A DNA stretch of 55,454 nt from Symsagittifera roscoffensis (Eukaryota; Xenacoelomorpha; Acoela; Convolutidae): assembly GCF_963678635.1 (NCBI RefSeq), contig NW_026971739.1:64001-119454 (forward strand), given 5' to 3'. Under the pieces are notes generated by a model. That model did not search any database. It was not told the origin of the DNA and worked only from the letters and a program-made list of their open reading frames with translations. Made by a program: the position numbers and the translations under genes. The first letter of the stretch is position 1. The number at the start of each line of letters is the position of its first letter. This document shows positions 48,539-55,454 of this stretch, in pieces.

Positions 48539-49975
48539 AATTGCGCCGTCAGTCTTTTCTTGAGTCGCGCCGTCAGTCTCTTCTTAAGTCGCGCCGCTTG
48601 ACTCGTTTATTAAGTTGCGCCGCCAGTCTTTTCTTAAGTCGCGCCATTTATGTCATTACTTCAGTCGCGCCGTTTTATCCTTTTGTTAAGTCACGCCGCT
48701 TAATTCTTTTCTTAACTCGCGCCGCTTAAATCGTTTCTTAAGTCGCGCCAACAGTCTCTTCTTAAGTCTCGCTGCTTGACTCGTTTATTAAGTCGCGCCG
48801 TCAGTCTTTTAATAAGTCGCGCCGCTTATGTCTTTTCTTCATTCGCGAAGTTTAAACCTTTGCTTAAGTCGCGCCGCTTAAGTCTTTTCTTAATAAATCG
48901 CGCCGTCAATCTTTTCCTAAGTAGCGCCGTCAGTCTTTTATTAAGTCGCGCCGCTTGATTCGTTCATTAAGTCGCGCCGTCATTCTTTTCTTAAGTCGCG
49001 CCATTTATGTCATCACTTAAGTCGAGCCGTTTTAACCTTTTCGTAAGTCGAGCCGCTTAAGTCTTTTCTTAAGTCGCGCTTAAGTAATGGCAACGTGACA
49101 TAAGTCGCGCTTAAGTGATGACACGACTTAAATCGTTTCTTAAGTCGTGCCATCAGTCTTTTATTAGGTCGCGCCGCTTATGTATTTTCACAATTCGCGA
49201 CGTTTAAACCTTTTCTTAAGTCGCACCGCTTAAGTCTTTTCTTAATAGGTCGCGCTGTCAATCTTTTCCTGAGTCGCTCCATCAGTCTTTTCTTAAGTCG
49301 CGCCGCTTATGTTTTTTCACAATTCGAGACGTTTAAACCTTTTCTTAATTCGCGCCGCTTAATTCTTTTCTTAATAGGTCGCGCTGTCAATCTTTTCCTG
49401 AGTCGCTCCATCAGTCTTTTCTTAAGTCGCGCCGCTTAAATTTTGTTTTAAGTCGCGCCGCTTAAGACTTTTTTAAGTCGCGCCGTCAATCTTTTCTTAA
49501 GTCGCGCCGCTTAAGTCTTTTCTTAATTCCCGCCGCTTAAGTTTTTTCTTAAGTCGAGCCGTCAGTCTTTTCCTAATTCGCCCCGTCAGTTTTTTCTTAA
49601 GTCACGCCGCTTAAGTCTTTTCTTAAGTCACACCAATTTAACCTTTTCTTAAGTCGTGCCGTCAGTCTTTCCGTAAAACGCACCGTCAGTTTTTTCTCAA
49701 GTCGCGCCGATTAAGTCGCACCGCTAAAATTTTTTCTTAAGTCGCGCCGCTTAAGTATTTTCTTAAGTCGCGCCGTTTAAACTTTTTCTTAAGTCGCTTC
49801 GTCAGTCTTTTCTTAAGACGCGCCGTCAGTCTTTTCTTAAGTTGCGCCGCTTAAGTCTTTTCTTAAGTCGCGCCGCTAAAGTCTTTTCTTAAATCGCGCC
49901 GCTTAAGACATTTCTTAAGTCGCGCCGGTTAAGACTGTTCTTAAATCGTACCGCTTACGTCTTTTCTTAATTCTT
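48539..49975 (+). repeat. Right margin of the minisatellite
   Basis: Ordinary monomers down to about 49,975, where they stop at TTAATTCTTATTTTTCTTTAC. A small segment at 49,078-49,135 is partly inverted: CTTAAGTGATGACA (49,110-49,123) is the reverse complement of TGTCATCACTTAAG at 49,008-49,021. Confidence 0.75.
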
Positions 49976-50227
49976 ATTTTTCTTTACATTATTTGGATGT
50001 TTTTAACTATTTCTCCCCCTACTTCAATTCTCAGAAATTCAACTTTGGCGGCCTCAGTTTCAATAGCTTAAAGAAATTTTCATAAAACAAATATTTGAAA
50101 TTTTTTACGTGGGTGTACAATAAATAGTAAGTAATACAAATACGAACGCGCGAAAATGAAAACCCACTTAATTGTTGACATTTTTTATAGCAAATTTTAT
50201 ACAGAAATGGTTGTCAAAAATATTACA
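49976..50227. other. Short AT-rich spacer
   Basis: Unique AT-rich DNA between the minisatellite and the palindrome. No gene or repeat is recognised. Confidence 0.6.
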
Positions 50228-50815
50228 TGCATAGGGCCCAAATTGCATAGTCGCACCGAGAGCTTGAGTCTGGAAAATCTGGACATAAGGTCTGGAAAGT
50301 CTGGACATGAGTTGCGCCAAGGGTCGCGCCGCATCCGGATTTAGACCCAAATTGCATAGTCGCGCCGAGAGTTTGAGTCTGGAAAGTCTGGACTTGAGTC
50401 GTGCCGTGAGCCGAGCAAATCTAGACATATCAAAATTTGGTCGCGAAAGTCTGGACAATATCCGAGAAAGTCTAGACATACCAAAATTTGGTCGCGAAAG
50501 TCTGGACATGGGTCGCGAAAGTCTGGACATACCAAAGTTTTGGTATGTTCAGACTTTCGCGACCAAACTTTGGTATGTCTAGACTTTCTCAGCCCACGGC
50601 ACGACTCAAGTCCAGACTTTCCAGCCCCAAACTCTCGGCGCGACTCTGCAATTTGGGTCTAAATCCGGATGCGGCGCGACCCTTGGCGCAACTCATGTCC
50701 AGACTTTCTGGACCTTATTTCCAGACTTTCCAGACTCAAACTCTCGGCGCGACAATACAACTTGGGTATAAATCCGGATGTGGCGCGACCCTTAAAGTCT
50801 GGACATGAATCTGGG
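50228..50815. repeat. Imperfect palindrome or foldback element of about 0.55 kb
   Basis: The centre is CATACCAAA-GT-TTTGGTATG (50,528-50,547). Arms are colinear: CCCAAATTG at 50,237 and 50,346 on the left is mirrored by CAA(C/T)TTGGG ending at 50,766 and 50,657 on the right, with the same 109-bp internal spacing. The left arm has about 72 bp more near the centre, made of extra GTCGCGAAAGTCTGGACAT units. Each arm contains about 109-bp direct repeats with GTCTGGA words and ATCCGGAT. The element ends near GGACCTC at 50,815. Arginine/serine-rich open frames on both strands (50168-50530, 50307-50582, 50488-50808) are mirror by-products. It may be a nonautonomous foldback transposon, but no target-site duplication was found. 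Confidence 0.85.
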
Positions 50816-52568
50816 ACCTCTTACTGGGGGGAGGGGTAGTTAACAAAATCCAAAGGGGGGGAATAGTTAACGAGATCCCATGTTTTTAGTCTTGTCTATT
50901 TATACAGCTCGGGCTTGGCTTGTACTCTTTATCGTATCAAAAGGATAGATTTGATTTAGCAAAAGTTGCTCACTAGGTAGAAATTTGACAGCTTACCGTC
51001 CTGTCTGTTTTTTGTCATGTAATATGGCATTTTAATCCATCATTATACGTTTTCGATTACACAAAAACAACTAATGAATGTGTTACTAGGCTTTTACTGT
51101 TTTCAGAACGTTTTTGCAGAACAAACAGCAAGCGATGGAGAACCTCGGAAACAATACTGGATGGAACGCATTCTGCAACAGAAGTCTAATAACAAGGCGC
51201 TTCTTACTGTTTGTGTAAAATAGGTACCTAAGCTTTCTGAAGTTCCGATTTTTTTGAGTTTCTGAGTTTTTTTTCCCATAATAGATCAGTGTAAGCAAGC
51301 AGAAACAATCTTTAGATATTTAGTTGCATGAGACAAAAATAGCGTATATAACAAGTTGGTGAAATAATTATAGATTTAGCGTATACTGGTCTTGTGTATA
51401 CTGGTGTTTGTGATATTAGATATCAGGAACTGTTCTAGAGAAGAGCAACTGGTTGCTAAGTTGAATTTATTCTGTTCTGGCTGAAACTATAAATAGCTCA
51501 GCCTTGCAAACTCTTGTAAGTGTTAGTTATGGATCATGATTGGTTAGTTAAAAATATTTTAGAGAGAAAGTTTTATCAATAATACAATTGGATATAAATA
51601 CTAGTTTTAAACTGGTTCCACTCATCCGGGGTCTAGAGAGCTCTTAAGTTTAAGGTTTATTGTTGTGAAAATTCTTGATTCTTGGAGTAGATTTTTTTTG
51701 AAGCAATGGCTGCGTGAATGAGGAGAAAGAAATAATTGCTCGTTTTGTGGAGTAGTTGTCTTCTTGGAGAAAAGGGGTACAGTTGCTCGTTTTTTAGAAG
51801 TGGGTCTCGTGTTGATTGATCGTGTTAAGAGTTCAAACTTATGCAATACTAAGTTGATTTCGTTAAGTTAGAGGGAAACTACGTTTATTCTCAACTATTC
51901 ATCAAAAAGTGAGATGAATTTTTACTTCTCTGTGTGAAGCGCCAAGTGACTAGGATTCGTATGTGAGTTCAACATCGAGTTAGCCACTGTTCTTCTTCAA
52001 GGGGTACCTTAGCTGCAATGGTGGGTCCATACTTTAAATCCTGTGAGGGTTGAGACTACGGCAACAAACCAACATATTTGCTATTTCAGAATCGGATTGT
52101 CATCGAGTTTTCATCTCCCCTTAGTGCTCGTTCTTTTGCTCTTAGAAATTTTTTACATTGCATTTTTATATCTGCCTCTTGTTAGTGAGATCAATTTAGT
52201 TGTCATTTTCATTTGTTGTTTTTGAAAAAGCGTTTTATTAGTTTCGTTAATTCAAAGAGTCGCTCAGCCTAAAGATACATTTGGTTCAAAAAAATGAGGG
52301 CCCGGGATCTTAGCACATGGTCGGCACATGTACCTCGAGCGACGTCATTCTGGTGTGTGAGGCCAGAGAAGTGTGCATTTTTACCGTCTCTTTGAGCGGA
52401 GTCTCTTTTTGTGGTCAACATTTTGTTCTTTTTTATCAGGTGTTTTCACTACTATTCCTTTGCTTGTGTTCTTTTTTCCAAAACAAAGTGTTGTGTTTTG
52501 TGTGGTTCTTTTGATATTTTTTGTTTGAAGTGGTTTTGATAAAACTTCAAAGCGGGTTTCAAAGGAAT
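50816..52568. other. Unique intergenic sequence with no recognised gene
   Basis: At 50,826-50,875 there is a G-rich pair GGGGTAGTTAACAAAATCC / GGGGAATAGTTAACGAGATCC. Open frames of 60-74 codons at 51086-51298 and 51622-51846 (minus strand) and 52043-52225 and 52317-52514 (plus strand) lack recognisable motifs. Their AT-rich, Phe/Leu- or Lys-rich content is what random AT-rich DNA gives. Exons of a split gene cannot be excluded. Confidence 0.5.
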
Positions 52569-52671
52569 AATTTACCCAGTTTTAATCTGGGTTTAACCTG
52601 GTTTGGGTAACATGAGACTTTCTCAGACTTGTGGTTGGTTTTGTGGCATTATTAACCTGCGTTGGTTAGTT
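52569..52671 (+). repeat. Direct repeat, left copy
   Basis: From TTTACCCAGTTTTAATCTGG onward this matches 55,352-55,454 with a fixed offset of 2,783 bp and only a few differences near the start. It contains nested inverted words (TTACCCA with TGGGTAA, CCCAG with CTGGG, TGAGA-CTT-TCTCA). Confidence 0.9.
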
Positions 52672-53069
52672 TAAGCTTATTTATAATTCCTTCCAATCTT
52701 CCTTCTAATATCGTTTTCAGATAGTTTGTAAAACTATAAATTTTTTTATTAAACAATTCTACGTGGACGAGTTACTCAGTTTGGGTGGAAAAAGTGCGTG
52801 AAATGTGGGCAAGCGATTTGAGAACACTCAAACCTTATAGATGAAAAGACAAATGAAAAAGTTAGTATCATTTAATTACTTCTTCGTATTTCGAATTTAC
52901 AGCATTTTATTTTTCTTTCTTTAAAATAAATTTACTTCATTAATAAAGTTAACTTCGCATAGTAAAACTTGAAAGTTTGGAAAGTTTAAAAACAGTTTTT
53001 TTTTAGTTTTATTTTATTCTTTTAAATGAATGACTGGTGAAATCTAAAAGGAAAAGGTGAAACACACGT
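52672..53069. other. AT-rich sequence between direct repeat and triplicated unit
   Basis: AT-rich, with T tracts near 53,000. No open frame, repeat or RNA gene is recognised. Confidence 0.5.
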
Positions 53070-53185
53070 GTAAAAACAGTGAGTGTTTTTTTATTGGGGT
53101 TGATAAGAATAGAAATTCATACTTACGAAGATTCTGGGCCGGGAAAAATCCATGGCGAAAGTTTGTTTAAATACTATCGGAGGGG

Positions 53186-53458
53186 TTATAAGAGCCTCGC
53201 CAGCATGCGAATTACGTTTTTAGTGGGAAGCAGTGGCAAAAGAAGTTCAAGCGCTCTGATTATATTGACTTCATCCGTGACAGTGGAAAACTCATGGTTA
53301 GACTTTTGTATGTGGTTGTAAAGTTTATCGTTAATCTTGAAGTTATAGAAATTTTCTAATACGGTTATTTCGATGAATTGTATGTATTCATGCGGGATGA
53401 TGATGGGGCGGTAGTCTCCGAGCGGTAACATGTTAGTCAAGGGGCAAAAACTGTACAC
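53186..53458 (-). pseudogene. Unit 1 copy of the repeated coding segment, unknown product
   Basis: A 90-codon frame starting MYSFCPLTNMLPLGDYRPI. It lacks the in-frame stop that interrupts the same place in units 2 and 3 (here PTKNVI, there PT-stop-NVI) but stops soon after at MLARLL. Compared with units 2 and 3 it has many replacement changes (for example GDY against EDS, HEYIQF against NECIQS), suggesting little constraint on the protein. No catalytic motif, zinc finger or membrane segment is obvious, and the family is not recognised. Confidence 0.35.
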
Positions 53459-53525
53459 CTGGCTGACAGGGTCGTAGTTACAGAGAATACCGTGTAGTTA
53501 GAAGATTTAATACAGTTTGTGAAGT

Positions 53526-53813
53526 CTAGGAAGTAAAGAGATGTGTATTTAGAATTAATGGACATGAAGCAATGCTGTGGATTGCGAGATGGTGAACTGT
53601 GAAGATAGTGTCCTTGGATGAATTTATAGTAGTAAAATGTGTAAAAACGGTGACTGTGTGTTTTATTGGGGTAAATAAGAATATAAATTCATACTTACGA
53701 AGATTCTGGGCCAGAAAAAATCCATGGCAAAAGTTAGTTTGAATACTATCGGAGAGGTTAATAAAATTTTGGCAAGCATGGCAATTACGTTTTAAGTGGG
53801 ACGCAGTGGCCAA
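53526..53813 (-). pseudogene. Unit 2, distal part of the reading frame
   Basis: A frame of 95 codons spanning the GTAAGT-containing part of unit 2 and the start of unit 1. It includes NLRKYEFIFLFTPIK and TINSSKDTIFTVHHLA. If the GTAAGT is a real donor, much of this is intron and the open frame is incidental. Its counterpart in unit 3 lies at 54099-54353. Confidence 0.25.
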
Positions 53814-53832
53814 AAAAGTTCAAGCGCTCTGA

Positions 53833-54138
53833 TTATATTGACTTCTTCGTGACAGCGGAAAACTCGTGGTTAGAGTTTTGTATGTGGTTGTAAAGTTTAT
53901 CGTTAACCTTGAGGTTATGGAAGTTTTCTAATAGGGCTATTTCGATGGATTGTATGCACTCATTCGGGATGATGATGGGTCGGGAGTCTTCGAGCGGGAA
54001 CATGTTAGTCAAGGGGCAAAAACTGTACACCTGGCTGACAGGGTCGTAGTTACAGAGAATACCGTGTAAGTTAGAAGATTTAATACAGTATGTGAAGTCT
54101 AGGAAGTAAAGTGATGTGTATTTAGAATTAATAGACAT
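53833..54138 (-). pseudogene. Unit 2 copy of the repeated coding segment
   Basis: A 101-codon frame containing SLYFLDFTYCIKSSNLHGIL, YSFCPLTNMFPLEDSRPI and NDKLYNHIQNSNHEFSAV. It is close to unit 3 (54366-54875) but loses frame after SAVT, where unit 3 continues EEVNTIRALEL. The matching sequence upstream of its first Met also remains open in the same frame as unit 3 (HSSPSRNPQH against HSSPSGNQQH), which supports this as the ancestral frame. Confidence 0.35.
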
Positions 54139-54353
54139 GAAGCAATGCTGTGGATTGCGAGATGGTGAACTGTGAAGATAGTGTCCTTGGATGAATTTAT
54201 AGTAGTAAAGTTTGTAAAAACGGTGAGTGTGTTTTTTATTGGGGTAAATAAGAATTTTAATTCATACTTACGAAGATTCTGGGCCGGAAAAAAATCCATG
54301 GCAAAAGTTAGTTTGAATACTATCGGAGAGGTTAATAAAACTTTGGCAAGCAT
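54099..54353 (-). pseudogene. Unit 3, distal part in an alternative frame
   Basis: An 84-codon frame, MLAKVLLTSPIVFKLTFAM and onward, directly downstream of the in-frame stop that ends 54366-54875. It is a continuation of that frame past one stop. It then runs through the GTAAGT site and overlaps the start of unit 2 out of the main frame. Confidence 0.25.
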
Positions 54354-54365
54354 GCCAATTACGTT

Positions 54366-54875
54366 TTAAGTGGGACGCAGTGGCCAAAAAAGTTCAAGCG
54401 CTCTGATTGTATTGACTTCTTCGGTGACAGCGGAAAACTCGTGGTTAGAGTTTTGTATGTGGTTGTAAAGTTTATCGTTAACCTTGAAGTTATGGAAGTT
54501 TTCTAATAGAGCTATTTCGATGGATTGTATGCACTCATTCGGGATGATGATGGGTCGGGAGTCTTCGAGCGGGAACATGTTAGTCAAGGGGCAAAAACTG
54601 TACAACTGGCTGACAGGGTAGTAGTTACAGAGAATGCCGTGTAAGTTAGAAGATTTGATACAGTATGTGAAGTCTAGGAAGTAAAGATAATTGTATTCAT
54701 AACTAATGAACCTGATGCGATGCTGTTGATTGCCAGATGGTGAACTGTGAAAATAGTGTCGTTGCATGAATTTATAACAAGTGTAAGTGTGCGGTAGTTT
54801 AGTTTTCAATATAAATTCACGTGAACAGTTAAAGTCAATTTTTTTAGGTGTTAAGGAAGTTATATAAGAGAGCAA
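54366..54875 (-). pseudogene. Unit 3: longest copy of the repeated coding segment, 169 codons
   Basis: The best-preserved copy. The first 40 residues or so (MLSYITSLTPKKIDFN...) come from non-repeated DNA. The rest covers CYKFMQRHYFHSSPS, NYLYFLDFTYCIKSSNLHG, YSFCPLTNMFPLEDSRPI, NECIQSIEIALLENF and NDKLYNHIQNSNHEFSAV, and ends at RPT. It overlaps the next upstream frame (54844-55056) in a different phase, consistent with a frameshift or an unrecognised intron. Several Cys and aromatic residues recur between copies, but no known domain is recognised. It could be a decayed mobile-element protein or a lineage-specific gene. The sequence does not decide between these. Confidence 0.4.
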
Positions 54876-55056
54876 TGTGATTAAATTTACTGAAAAATGG
54901 TTCGTAAGCTTTAGCGTTCGTTGGTTCGTGGTCCATGATATGGTCGCAGTTTTTATTTGTACTATCGATGAGAAAAATGTATTCTGATTTGATAAAAAAA
55001 TTTTCGGTTATTCGTGCGCCGGTGCTAGTGTCAGTGTAATATGGTGAGTCTTCCAT
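54844..55056 (-). pseudogene. Upstream 70-codon frame, possible amino-terminal part
   Basis: It opens MEDSPYYTDTSTGARITENF and includes IDSTNKNCDHIMDHEPTNAK, a more balanced, protein-like composition than random AT-rich frames nearby. It overlaps 54366-54875 by about 32 bp in a different phase, so one indel would join the two. It is single-copy in the window. Upstream (55,057-55,350) nothing coding is seen. Function is unknown. Confidence 0.35.
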
Positions 55057-55351
55057 ATGTCTTTCAGCACTATGATCCAGTTGATTATTAGAACATCTGT
55101 TAGCTTTTTGTGCAATGAATTTGTTTAGCGTTTGATGTAATTTTATGTTAATAATTCAAGTGAAGTGCGTTAGTTATTTGGTAAAAGATGGAGTCACATA
55201 GTTTGTTGTGATCGGGAGTCTTTCTTAGGGGTACTTTTAGTGGGTTAGTGAAGTTATAGTATGAAATCCATGAAATTGTTGGGAGCAGGGATTGTTCATC
55301 TATTTATTGTGTTCATTGGGCTGCGTTTTCTCCATAGTAAAATCCAAGAAT
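55057..55351. other. Unique sequence before the right direct repeat
   Basis: No recognisable gene. It is upstream of the minus-strand frame at 54844-55056 and so is the place to look for its promoter or first exon. No clear TATA or splice signals stand out. Confidence 0.45.
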
Positions 55352-55454
55352 TATTTATCCAGTTTTATTCTGGGTTTAACCTGGTTTGGGTAACATGAGA
55401 CTTTCTCAGACTTGTGGTTGGTTTTGTGGCATTATTAACCTGCGTTGGTTAGTT
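55352..55454 (+). repeat. Direct repeat, right copy, cut by the window end
   Basis: The last 80 bases are identical by eye to the left copy, and the match reaches the last base of the window, so the true length is unknown. The pair could be long terminal repeats, a larger tandem unit or a segmental duplication. The repeat edge inside the window shows no clear TG...CA ends. Confidence 0.88.

Larger units (their letters stand above)
15293..49975 (+). repeat. 34.7-kb CpG-rich minisatellite with 24/26-bp monomers
   Basis: More than a thousand head-to-tail monomers share the core CTTTTCTTAAGTCGCGCC (18 bp), followed by a connector. The commonest connectors are GCTTAAGT (26-bp monomer) and GTCAGT (24-bp monomer). 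Others are ACTTATGA, ATTTATGT, ACTCAAGT and GCTTAAAT. A linked variant changes core and connector together (AATTCGCGAC followed by GTTTAAAC). Cores carry two CpGs, plus a third when the connector begins with G, in sharp contrast to the AT-rich flanks. CTTAAG palindromes occur once or twice per monomer. Short open frames rich in Ser, Arg, Phe and Leu occur on both strands, but 26-bp monomers do not keep a reading frame, so these are by-products. The family is not recognised. Confidence 0.95.
53070..54785 (-). repeat. Tandem triplication of a roughly 572-bp coding-like unit
   Basis: Three units start near 53,070, 53,641 and 54,214. The word CATGTTAGTCAAGGGGC lies at 53,429, 54,001 and 54,576, and ACTTACGAAGATTCTGGGCC lies near 53,121, 53,693 and 54,265. 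Units 2 and 3 are closer to each other than to unit 1. On the minus strand the units encode related protein segments sharing YSFCPLTNM, RPIIIP and NDKLYNHIQ. Each unit contains GTAAGTATGAAT on the minus strand, a good match to a 5' splice site. Each could therefore be an exon plus a short intron, though stops and frameshifts in units 1 and 2 argue for decay. Confidence 0.85.

Noticed and set aside
15251-48958. Open frames rich in Ser, Arg, Phe and Leu within the minisatellite
   Set aside because: They follow from stop-poor repeat sequence. Monomers of 26 bp shift the frame each time, and similar frames occur on both strands.
15293-49975. CRISPR-like array of short repeats
   Set aside because: The intervals between cores are themselves repeated 6-8-bp connectors, not unique spacers, there are no cas genes, and the context is eukaryotic.
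50168-50808. Arg/Ser-rich frames on both strands around 50.2-50.8 kb
   Set aside because: They are mirror images produced by the palindrome and its internal repeats, with no independent coding evidence.
51613-51632. Possible retroelement primer-binding site (TGGTTCCACTCATCCGGGGT)
   Set aside because: The word begins TGG and loosely resembles the complement of a tRNA 3' end. However, the would-be T-loop does not fit, no terminal repeat ends in CA just before it, and no reverse transcriptase or protease motif is visible downstream.
51086-51846. Two basic minus-strand frames as exons of a gene
   Set aside because: No consistent splice sites or recognisable domain were found, so they are only mentioned under the unique sequence.
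52317-52514. Cys/Phe-rich 65-codon frame
   Set aside because: No motif or homology is recognisable. It lies in a T-rich stretch where such frames arise by chance.

Overview
The window looks like a piece of a large eukaryotic genome, most likely an animal, though the sequence alone does not settle the taxon. It has long satellite arrays, AT-rich intergenic DNA, no bacterial-style genes or operons, and no recognisable conserved protein domain. No gene here can be named with confidence. Almost everything is repeat biology.

Layout. (1) About 1-13,950 is an AT-rich mosaic satellite. Three related unit types (A and B about 520 bp, C about 990 bp) are strung together as A B A B C A C B A C A C B A C B A C A' A C. 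It includes a recent tandem duplication of a 2,034-bp C-B-A block. C units carry a degenerate minus-strand reading frame, intact in three of seven copies. (2) About 13,950-15,292 is a unique spacer with one strong 59-nt hairpin and a diverged direct repeat. (3) About 15,293-49,975 (34.7 kb) is a head-to-tail minisatellite. Its monomers are an 18-bp core, CTTTTCTTAAGTCGCGCC, joined by interchangeable connectors, mainly 8 bp (giving 26 bp) or 6 bp (giving 24 bp). The connector order forms several higher-order repeat blocks: a six-copy array with an exact 607-bp period, 252/352-bp units, and near-identical duplications of 844, 1,329, 1,210 and about 1,593/1,941 bp. (4) About 50,230-50,815 is an imperfect palindrome that shares the GTCGYGCC word with the minisatellite. 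(5) About 50,816-52,568 is unique sequence with no recognisable gene. (6) About 52,569-55,454 holds two copies of a roughly 103-bp direct repeat 2,783 bp apart. They enclose a roughly 572-bp sequence present three times in tandem, with minus-strand reading frames of related but broken protein sequence.

How the parts relate. The window reads as a heterochromatin-like domain (centromeric, pericentromeric or subtelomeric) in which two unrelated satellites evolve by unequal exchange. Foldback DNA sits at the right margin of the minisatellite, and a decayed multicopy coding unit lies beyond it. Placement on the chromosome and any function are inference.
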